The notes below the pieces were generated by a model. The model had not been told where the DNA came from. It was given only the letters and a program-made list of their open reading frames with translations, and searched no databases. This document shows, piece by piece, positions 58,366 to 64,000 of a DNA stretch of 64,000 nucleotides. Both the position numbers and the translations under genes were made by a program. Positions within the stretch are counted from its first letter, which is position 1; each line of letters starts with the position of its first letter. This stretch comes from JAWXUU01 sp044426085 (GTDB lineage Bacteria; Bacillota; Clostridia; Christensenellales; CAMQZB01): the NCBI GenBank assembly GCA_044426085.1, contig JAWXUU010000006.1:66411-130410 (forward strand), given 5' to 3'.

Positions 58366-59805
58366 ATGATATACGCAGTGTATGGTGTTTTGGCTGTCAT
58401 TTTGATTTTGATTGCTGTCTTGATTATAAGAGCGATGAATTTCAAAGCTGAAGAAGTGGGCGAAATTCAAAAAGTCAACGTGGATTTTGATGGCGAAAGA
58501 GCGGTGAAAAACCTTTCAACTTTGGTGAAAATCCCTACTGTTTCAGTTTTGGATGCGGAAAATGGCGATTATTCGCAACACGAAAAATTTATAAAAACGC
58601 TTGTGGGAATGTATCCACAAATTGTGGAAAAATCCGAATTCACAAGGGTTGCAAACTATGGGTTGATGTTCAAAATCGCGGGCAAATCAAGCGAAAATCC
58701 ATCTGTTTTGATGTCGCACTACGACGTTGTGCCCGTTGTTGGTCAAGCTTGGAGCTTCGAACCGTTTTGCGGTGAAATCAAGGACGGCTACGTTCACGGT
58801 AGGGGCACGCTAGACACAAAAGGCACGCTTGTTTGCACTTGCGAGAGCGTGGAAACCCTTCTTGAAGGTGGGTTTGTGCCGGCAAATGATTTGTATCTTT
58901 GCTTTGGTGGTGATGAAGAAATCGGCGGAGAAATATGCAAAAAAGTGGTCGCGCATTTGAAAGAAAAAGGTGTTAAACCAGCCCTTGTTTTCGACGAAGG
59001 CGGTGCAATTGTGGAAAATATTTTCCCTGGCGTTTCTAAGCAATGTGCTGTTGTCGGCATATCAGAAAAAGGCATGTGCGATATTTCGCTTTCGGTGAAA
59101 GCAAGTGGCGGTCACGCTTCGTCGCCTGATGCCAGCAACCCTGTGAACGTGCTTGCAAACGCAATTTGCAAGATTCAAAACAACCAAATGAAAGCTGATA
59201 TCATCCCCGCCGTTTCAGAAATGTTGAACGCGCTTGGAAGACATTCCAGCTTCGTTTATAAAATTATTTTCTCAAACATGTGGCTTTTCAAACCGCTCGT
59301 AACTAAGATTTTTGTTGCGGGGGGTGGCGAAACTTCTGCGCTTTGCAAAACTACTTTTGCCTTCACCACAATCGAGGGCTCAAAGGCGAATAACGTCTTG
59401 CCAACCACTGCAAAAATGAACATCAACGTTCGCGTTCTCAACAACATCACCGTTGCAGATATGGTGGCGCACATCAAAAAAGTCGTTGCCGACGAAAGGG
59501 TGGAAATCGAAGTTGTCATGAAAAATGAACCGTCACCTGTTGCAAGCGTGAAAAGCGAGGGATATTTGAAGGTTAAACGCGCCATGAACGCGTGCTTCCC
59601 AGAAGTGGTTGTGTCGCCATATGTCATGATTGCGGCGTCAGATTCCCGCCATTATGCGGAAATCTCCGATTGTGCTTTGAAGTTCGCGCCTTTCCGCCTT
59701 TCAAAAGCCGACAGAGGTTCAATCCATTCCTACGACGAAAAAATATCCACAAAAAACATTGTGGATGGTGTGGAATTCTATATAAATCTAGTTTCACAAT
59801 TATAA
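58366..59805 (+). CDS. Membrane-anchored M20-family metallopeptidase
   Basis: The protein has 479 residues. One N-terminal membrane helix (AVYGVLAVILILIAVLII) is followed by an M20 zinc peptidase resembling carboxypeptidase S: LMSHYDVVPV (His/Asp ligands), GRGTLDTKGTL, GGDEEIGG (catalytic and ligand Glu), DEGGAI, and ASGGHASSPD for the lid domain. DSRHYAEI and SIHSYDEKIS near the C-terminus hold the last ligand. It likely hydrolyses a peptide or N-acyl amino acid at the membrane. RBS GGGGGTAG precedes the ATG. It is the third gene of the DUF5058 operon. Confidence 0.88.
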   Translation: MIYAVYGVLAVILILIAVLIIRAMNFKAEEVGEIQKVNVDFDGERAVKNLSTLVKIPTVSVLDAENGDYSQHEKFIKTLVGMYPQIVEKSEFTRVANYGLMFKIAGKSSENPSVLMSHYDVVPVVGQAWSFEPFCGEIKDGYVHGRGTLDTKGTLVCTCESVETLLEGGFVPANDLYLCFGGDEEIGGEICKKVVAHLKEKGVKPALVFDEGGAIVENIFPGVSKQCAVVGISEKGMCDISLSVKASGGHASSPDASNPVNVLANAICKIQNNQMKADIIPAVSEMLNALGRHSSFVYKIIFSNMWLFKPLVTKIFVAGGGETSALCKTTFAFTTIEGSKANNVLPTTAKMNINVRVLNNITVADMVAHIKKVVADERVEIEVVMKNEPSPVASVKSEGYLKVKRAMNACFPEVVVSPYVMIAASDSRHYAEISDCALKFAPFRLSKADRGSIHSYDEKISTKNIVDGVEFYINLVSQL

Positions 59806-59864
59806 GAAAACGAATGAAATTTAATTCGATTGCAAAAAATCAAAAAGAAAATCGAAAAGAAAAC

Positions 59865-59892
59865 AAAACACCGCAACTTTGCGGTGTTTTTT
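59865..59892 (+). terminator. Terminator after the M20 gene
   Basis: Stem AAAACACCGC / GCGGTGTTTT with a 6-base loop and a T run. It separates this operon from the converging toxin gene, whose stop is only a few bases away. Confidence 0.88.
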
Positions 59893-59894
59893 GT

Positions 59895-60212
59895 TTATAT
59901 TAAATTTTGAAAATTCCTTTTGTTATACAACACTCTAAGAACTTCAACACGTGAAATAGCTGTGTTGATTTGATAATAGATTATGTAGTTTTCAACAACG
60001 GCACGCCTGTACGATTTTCCGATTGTACATATGTTGTCGATGATTGAATATGCAAACGGATTGCTTGCAATTGTATCAAATTTTTCTCTGATTTTAGATA
60101 TGATTTTTATTGCAGTGTTTTCAGCTTCAAAATTTTTTGAAATATACGAAAATATACTATCCATATCTAAAGCTGCATTTTTAGATATAAAAATCGAATA
60201 ATTATTTTCCAT
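59895..60212 (-). CDS. RelE/ParE-family toxin
   Basis: The protein has 105 residues. The pattern ISKNAALDMDSIFSYISKNF, ASNPFAYSII and YRRAVVENYIIYYQI with VEVLRVLYNKRNF matches the ParE/RelE fold of type II toxins. Whether it poisons gyrase or cuts mRNA cannot be told; its length favours ParE. It overlaps the antitoxin gene by 11 bases and is cotranscribed with it. Confidence 0.85.
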   Translation of the reverse strand: MENNYSIFISKNAALDMDSIFSYISKNFEAENTAIKIISKIREKFDTIASNPFAYSIIDNICTIGKSYRRAVVENYIIYYQINTAISRVEVLRVLYNKRNFQNLI

Positions 60213-60465
60213 ACTTTTTCATCATTTCGTCAAAGAAAGCGGACGCCTCAATCATTTCTTCTCCATTTGCAATAGAAAGTGATACCTCATTTAACATTGC
60301 GGCTAGTTCTCGTTTGCCAAATTTGTCATCATAAACTTCTTGGCTCATAATAACCATATCGCCGTATCCGTTTTTTGTGATGTAGATTGGCTCTTGTGAA
60401 ACCCTGCACATCTCGGAAATACTTGCGGTGTTTTTCAGTTCTTTAATAGGTATAATTTGTGGCAT
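60202..60465 (-). CDS. Phd/YefM-family antitoxin
   Basis: The protein has 87 residues. MPQIIPIKELKNTASISEMC and PIYITKNGYGDMVIMSQEVY are the Phd/YefM DNA-binding fold; the C-terminal helix (EEMIEASAFFDEMMKK) would wrap the toxin. The ATG at 60465 has AAGGAGG 6 bases upstream; the longer frame covers the promoter. It should repress its own promoter, where GGTAT-type direct repeats overlap the -35/-10 region. Confidence 0.88.
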   Translation of the reverse strand: MPQIIPIKELKNTASISEMCRVSQEPIYITKNGYGDMVIMSQEVYDDKFGKRELAAMLNEVSLSIANGEEMIEASAFFDEMMKKYGK

Positions 60466-60495
60466 AACACACCTCCTTAGTCTATTTATACCATT

Positions 60496-60524
60496 ATAAT
60501 ACCATAAATATACCAATGTGTCAA
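60496..60524 (-). promoter_or_regulatory. Promoter/operator of the toxin-antitoxin operon
   Basis: On the minus strand, TTGACA (60519-60524), 17 bases, TATTAT (60496-60501). Three GGTATA/GGTATT direct repeats across the spacer and start site look like operator units. Confidence 0.7.
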
Positions 60525-60532
60525 TGATAAAT

Positions 60533-61210
60533 TCATTCAAATAATTTTTTTCTGATCAATTTCAGATAGCCTTTTTTGAAATCTCTTGGATCACCTAGTA
60601 TGACTTTTTCTGAATTACTGTATGTTTTTGTTTCAATTTTATGACCGGCAAGTTCAATAGTGGTAATGATATCAGCGGCTTGAAAAAGCCGGTATTGCCA
60701 TGTTTTGATAGTTTTCATTTCGTAATTATGTAATGTGGAAAAAGAGGCTTTTAAAATATTTTTCAGTTCAATCTGACCATTATCATAGTATATTATAACT
60801 TTATCAAAGTTTTCGAAATAATCGCGATTTGAGTGAATAAATAAGTTTATACTCTCTGCCAATTTAGAAAAGAACGACATTTGCGTCTGGTGATACTTTT
60901 TTTCAATTATGAATGTTTTGTATGATAAATCTGTGCATTTAATAAAATCAATACCTGTTTTTAAAATTTTCTTTCTTTCGGCTACTGAGATATTGATGTA
61001 AACTTCCTCTTTGCGAATCAATGGACCTGCGTGAATAGAATGATTGTTGTAACCAAGCGAAATTAAATCAGTGTCAAAGTGTGCAAGTTGACTATCTATA
61101 TTTTTTCTTTGATCATGCATAACAAATGTGACTAAATAGTTTGGAGAATGTATATTGAAATCCCCAAAGTCGCCAGACTCATCAACGAATATGCTTAAAA
61201 TTTTATCCAT
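60533..61210 (-). CDS. DUF3800-domain protein
   Basis: The protein has 225 residues and is soluble. It starts with LSIFVDESGDFGDF, the DESG signature of DUF3800, then IHAGPLIRKEEVY, KVIIYYDNGQIELK and QAADIITTIEL near residue 180, which contribute the acidic residues of an RNase-H-like site. The family is widespread in defence-rich and mobile regions; its function is not established. The ATG at 61210 has GGAG 8 bases upstream. Just ahead lies a small structured RNA with its own promoter and terminator. A toxin-antitoxin pair follows downstream. Confidence 0.85.
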   Translation of the reverse strand: MDKILSIFVDESGDFGDFNIHSPNYLVTFVMHDQRKNIDSQLAHFDTDLISLGYNNHSIHAGPLIRKEEVYINISVAERKKILKTGIDFIKCTDLSYKTFIIEKKYHQTQMSFFSKLAESINLFIHSNRDYFENFDKVIIYYDNGQIELKNILKASFSTLHNYEMKTIKTWQYRLFQAADIITTIELAGHKIETKTYSNSEKVILGDPRDFKKGYLKLIRKKLFE

Positions 61211-61229
61211 AGTACGCTCCAAGGTGTAT

Positions 61230-61309
61230 AAAAATAGCGGGGAAAATCCCCGCTGTTGCAGTGTTTCTCGCCACTGCGGTGGACCTAGATCGTAAAGACC
61301 AGCCCTTAT
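61230..61309 (-). ncRNA. Small structured RNA upstream of DUF3800
   Basis: From a consensus promoter, a transcript of about 80 nt would contain AAGGGCTGGTCTTTACGATC, a GCAGTG-8-CACTGC hairpin (61258-61277) and a strong terminator AGCGGGG-ATTTT-CCCCGCT plus five Us. It ends 20 nt before the DUF3800 start codon. No ORF or RBS lies within it. Conserved RNAs upstream of DUF3800 genes have been described as a set of DUF3800 RNA motifs; which one this matches, if any, I cannot tell. The arrangement resembles type III toxin-antitoxin loci. Confidence 0.72.
61236..61254 (-). terminator. Terminator of the small RNA, before DUF3800
   Basis: Seven-bp GC-rich stem AGCGGGG / CCCCGCT, 5-base loop, then ATTTTT. 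Read-through would be needed for DUF3800 expression from this promoter. Confidence 0.88.
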
Positions 61310-61315
61310 ATGTCT

Positions 61316-61344
61316 ATTATACAGTGTAATTATAGTTTTGTCAA
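61316..61344 (-). promoter_or_regulatory. Consensus promoter for the small RNA/DUF3800
   Basis: On the minus strand, perfect TTGACA (61339-61344), 17 bases, perfect TATAAT (61316-61321). It is one of only two fully consensus promoters seen in the window. Confidence 0.88.
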
Positions 61345-61471
61345 TACTATTTTATATATTCGTAAACACGGTGTGAAATTTATGGGGTGTGGCATATATG
61401 ATATTATATTCATTAAGATAAATAATATTGATTAAACAAAAAATTTTCCGACTTTTTAAAATAAAAACCTA

Positions 61472-61500
61472 TTGCAAAGGGGAGTAAAATTTGATATAAT
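61472..61500 (+). promoter_or_regulatory. Promoter for tdk
   Basis: TTGCAA (61472-61477), 17 bases, TATAAT (61495-61500), 28 bases before the ATG. Confidence 0.8.
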
Positions 61501-61528
61501 AAAAAAAGGACTAAAAGGGAGAATAGAT

Positions 61529-62083
61529 ATGCCAAAATTATATTTTAAATATGGAGCAATGGGTTCAAGCAAGACAGCAAATGCGCTTATGGTGAAATTT
61601 AACTATGAAGAAAAGGGGTATAAAGTTGCGCTTTTGAAGCCGGCGACAGACGATCGCGACGGCAAGGATGTCGTGAAATCAAGAATCGGGTTGGAAGGTA
61701 AGGCAATTATCATCACGCCAGACATGAACTTGGTGGATTGGTACAGCAAAAACAGCGAATATAAAGTCATCATCGTGGACGAATCGCAATTTTTGTCGGA
61801 AGCACAAGTGGAACAACTCAAGCAAGTTTCAATTTCAAGCGTGCCGGTTTTGTGTTTCGGGCTTAAAACCGACTTCATGACGAGAATGTTTCCAGGAAGC
61901 AAGCGACTTTTCGAACTTGCAAATTCAATATCGGAAATCAAATCAGTCTGCAGTTGTGGCGCGAAAGCGGAAGTCAATGCAAGGTTGTCAGACGGTAAAA
62001 TCGTCAAAGAAGGCGAACAAATCATGCTGGGTGGAAACGAAAGCTATATCGGCATGTGTTATAAATGTTGGATAAAAGGGTGA
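61529..62083 (+). CDS. tdk: Thymidine kinase
   Basis: It phosphorylates thymidine in the cytoplasm (salvage). The protein has 184 residues, TK1 type. MPKLYFKYGAMGSSKTANAL is the P-loop with the family's GAMGSSKT, IIVDESQFLS is the Walker B/DExQF motif, LCFGLKTDF is the conserved YGLxxDF-like segment, and Cys pairs (VCSCGAKAE, GMCYKCW) form the zinc site. The ATG at 61529 follows AGGGAG; the promoter's -10 lies just ahead of it. Confidence 0.95.
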   Translation: MPKLYFKYGAMGSSKTANALMVKFNYEEKGYKVALLKPATDDRDGKDVVKSRIGLEGKAIIITPDMNLVDWYSKNSEYKVIIVDESQFLSEAQVEQLKQVSISSVPVLCFGLKTDFMTRMFPGSKRLFELANSISEIKSVCSCGAKAEVNARLSDGKIVKEGEQIMLGGNESYIGMCYKCWIKG

Positions 62084-62099
62084 TGCAACGCTTTGCGAT

Positions 62100-62260
62100 G
62101 TAAGCCAAAATGAAAAAAGTGTTGCTAGCATGGCGTACGCCAAAAAGAAAACGTACGGTATAACACTCGCTTTGCTTGTGCATATCAATATATAAAATCG
62201 CAGAAGTGAGAGCACGGCGAAACTGAGTGCCAAATGTTTTCTTTGTAACTTTTAGCTTTT
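62100..62260. repeat. Decayed intergenic repeat, copy 19
   Basis: Satellite GCTAGCATGGCGTACGCC, arm ATAACACTCGC...TGTGC, ATCAATATAT, and a second arm GAGAGCACGGCGAAACTGAG. The heptads are mostly lost and there is no central hairpin. Confidence 0.6.
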
Positions 62261-62334
62261 TTCTTGCAAAAAGTAACTGATTTTTTGTATATATATAATA
62301 TAGTAATGTACAAAACGTAAAAAGGGGGTAAAAT

Positions 62335-63273
62335 ATGAATGAAATATATTATGCAATCATAGCGATTTTGGCAATTTTGTTTTTACAATGTTTGCTCGCT
62401 TATGTTTATACGGGCAAGATGCTAAACAAAAAACCCTATTCATATCACGGCGGACTTGAACGGGAAATAATGAAGGGGAATATAACAGAGGAGTTCTTGC
62501 AAAATTTTATCAGCACAGAATTCAAGATTAAATCACCAAACGGATATTCGATTTATGGCAAGTATCATCTGCAAGCTGTTGCAACAAACAAAACGGCGAT
62601 AATCATGCACGGTCATGCGGGGAACTACATCTGGAGCTATAAATACGTCAAGATTTTCGCCGATTTGGGATACAACTGGTTTGTGTTCGACAATCGCGGT
62701 TGTGGCAACAGTGGTGGCAAAGGCTACACCATGGGGCTTGAAGAATCTTCCGACTTGGTTGCTGTGATGAATTTCGCAAGGAAAGTTGTGCCAACTGCTC
62801 AAATCGTTCTGCACGGCGAATCGCTCGGCGCGTCAACTGCAATTTTGGCGTTGGATAGAGATCTTGGCGACGATGTGAAATGCGTGATTGCCGATTGCGG
62901 ATTTTCCGACCTTTCAAAGGAAGTGAAGTATCAGCTGAACATCAATTATATGCCGTGGCACTTCGTTGGGATTTTTGGGTCACTGCTAACGCAAATCAAG
63001 TATGGCTTCTTTTTCAAAAACGTTTCGCCACTGAAAGTTTTGCAGGCGGGCAGGTTTGAAACGCCAATACTTTTCATTCACGGCAAACAAGATAAAAAAA
63101 CTCCGTGCTGGATGGCGCAGGAAATGTTTGACGCGTATAACGGCAAAAAGGAAATATACCTGTGCGAAAAATCCGCCCACGCAAGAACATATTCAACCGA
63201 TAAAGTGAAATACGCGAAGTTGGTTGAAGATTTTTGCGAGAAATGGGGGGGCAACGCTACGCGTTGCAATTAA
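62335..63273 (+). CDS. Alpha/beta hydrolase with N-terminal membrane anchor
   Basis: The protein has 312 residues. One N-terminal hydrophobic helix (YYAIIAILAILFLQCLLAYVY) is followed by a serine hydrolase domain: IIMHGHAGN (oxyanion region), VFDNRGCGNSGG, LHGESLGAST (GxSxG with catalytic Ser about 164), LFIHGKQDKKTP (Asp) and KSAHART (His). It resembles the YfhR/bem46-like membrane-linked hydrolases; the substrate is unknown. AAGGGGG lies 7 bases before the ATG. The last codons and the stop fall in a GCAACGC-TAC-GCGTTGC palindrome that joins a repeat. Confidence 0.86.
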   Translation: MNEIYYAIIAILAILFLQCLLAYVYTGKMLNKKPYSYHGGLEREIMKGNITEEFLQNFISTEFKIKSPNGYSIYGKYHLQAVATNKTAIIMHGHAGNYIWSYKYVKIFADLGYNWFVFDNRGCGNSGGKGYTMGLEESSDLVAVMNFARKVVPTAQIVLHGESLGASTAILALDRDLGDDVKCVIADCGFSDLSKEVKYQLNINYMPWHFVGIFGSLLTQIKYGFFFKNVSPLKVLQAGRFETPILFIHGKQDKKTPCWMAQEMFDAYNGKKEIYLCEKSAHARTYSTDKVKYAKLVEDFCEKWGGNATRCN

Positions 63274-63512
63274 AAATTAAAAACAGGCTTCGCTCTGCGA
63301 GCTCGATAAAAATTAAAAATTGTGGTAAGGCATGGGCTTCGCCCTATGCATCCAATTATTAGAAAATATTAAAAGTAGCGTTACTATTAACAAGTAATGC
63401 TACTTTTTCAATTTCAAATATAAATATAGTATGCACGAGCGAAGCAAGTGCTTTACCACAATTTCAGGCGTACGCTACGCTAGCGACACCTTTCACCTTT
63501 TACCTTTCAATT
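63270..63512. repeat. Cloverleaf-type intergenic repeat, copy 20
   Basis: Heptads with satellite CAGGCTTCGCTCTGCGAGCT, GTGGTAAGGCATGGGC arm, CAATTATTAG, central AGTAGCGTTAC...GTAATGCTACTTTTT, right arm GCACGAGCGAAGCAAGTGC and TACCAC. The right end carries the reverse CGTACGCTACGCTAGCGACA satellite and GTAAAAGG-type heptads, so both heptad types occur in one copy. Confidence 0.9.
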
Positions 63513-63669
63513 CGAGCATAAAAGTGTTTTGTATCCAATAAATCAATGACGTCACACACCCATTACTCAAAAATCCCCCATCTTTCCCCGCTTTTTCTGA
63601 ATAAAAGCAAATAATAAGCAAAAAAGTCGATTTATTTGCAAAAAGTACTGTTTTAGCTACGTAAAACGC

Positions 63670-63698
63670 TAGACATTTGCTGAAAATGTATGTATACT
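63670..63698 (+). promoter_or_regulatory. Upstream promoter P1, probable rRNA operon
   Basis: TAGACA (63670-63675), 17 bases, TATACT (63693-63698). Confidence 0.65.
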
Positions 63699-63804
63699 AG
63701 CAAAGCAGCCTTGAGAGAAGGGAACTTCGAAAAGGGTTGTGACACTTACAAATAAAGAGTTTCAAAACTTTTTAAAAAAACTTTGAAAAACTTGTGAAAA
63801 ACAG

Positions 63805-63832
63805 TTGACAAAGGGATTGCAAGTGTGATAAT
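63805..63832 (+). promoter_or_regulatory. Promoter P2, probable rRNA operon
   Basis: TTGACA (63805-63810), 16 bases, GATAAT (63827-63832), 134 bp after P1 and preceded by AT-rich sequence (UP-element-like). Confidence 0.7.
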
Positions 63833-63839
63833 ATAAATA

Positions 63840-64000
63840 AGCTGTCACGAAGGGCAGCACGGCAGATTGTTATCCGCCGAAAGCACATTGACAACTACAT
63901 ATACAAATTGAATTACAAGAAATGTAATGAGTATTTAATCAAATATCAGAATGTTATTAATGCAGAAAAGCATTTAAAAAAATCAAAAAATATAACTAGA
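63840..64000 (+). other. Probable pre-16S rRNA leader (continues beyond the window)
   Basis: AAGCTGTCACGAAGGGCAGC and ATTGACAACTACATATACAA are followed by AT-rich, ORF-free sequence. Such segments precede 16S rRNA in many Bacillota. No 16S sequence is inside the window, so this is an inference from tandem strong promoters, lack of coding potential and closeness to oriC. Confidence 0.5.

Overview
The window looks like the chromosomal origin region of a low-GC, probably endospore-forming Bacillota (Clostridia-like), most likely an uncultured gut lineage. The evidence is spoVG, a yabP-yabQ pair with a sigma-E-like promoter, whiA, soj/spo0J-type parA-parB, a DnaD/DnaI primosome pair, an adenosylcobalamin-dependent ribonucleotide reductase and many TTGCAA/TTGACA - 17 bp - TATAAT promoters. 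No species name can be given from the sequence alone.

Layout. Positions 1-16.8 kb are mostly minus-strand metabolism and envelope genes: glycerol-1-phosphate dehydrogenase (cut by the left edge), an XRE-cupin regulator, phosphofructokinase, polyphosphate kinase (+), galU, an HD protein, a DUF6320-like protein with an acyltransferase, an amidase, gltS, a PlsC-type acyltransferase and murC. Positions 17-24 kb hold spoVG, a repeat-rich lipoprotein, yabPQ, an MFS carrier, rplI and typA. Positions 24-37 kb hold a lone Abi gene, nrdJ with two NrdR boxes, a siderophore-binding-protein remnant, a HAD phosphatase, membrane and peptidase genes, and a heterodimeric ABC exporter. Positions 37-46 kb hold dnaI/dnaD-like genes, an esterase-like protein, lepB, an ftsB-like gene, ppx, an M50 protease and cvpA.

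The origin lies at about 47.8-48.1 kb, between dnaN (minus) and rsmG (minus), with parA-parB just to its right. It has an AT-rich stretch, five TAG triplets, a G cluster and at least eight DnaA-box-like 9-mers. Two perfect parS sites lie 1.6 kb to the left. No dnaA is in the window. To the right come murB, a PHP gene, whiA and a Crh-like HPr (rapZ and yvcK are absent from this block), a PadR/DUF1700 pair, a DUF5058-M20 operon, a Phd/ParE toxin-antitoxin pair, a DUF3800 gene preceded by its own small structured RNA, tdk, a hydrolase, and tandem strong promoters at the right edge that probably lead into an rRNA operon.

The most striking feature is a family of about 20 intergenic palindromic repeats. 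Each has outer runs of a 7-bp AATTAAA repeat, a GTGGTA/TACCAC stem, an exchangeable hairpin in each arm and a central hairpin. They sit at gene ends almost everywhere, often next to short palindromes that contain the neighbouring gene's stop codon. A second, GC-rich intergenic repeat family occurs three times. The two most promising leads for undescribed biology are this repeat family and the promoter-RNA-terminator-DUF3800 unit.
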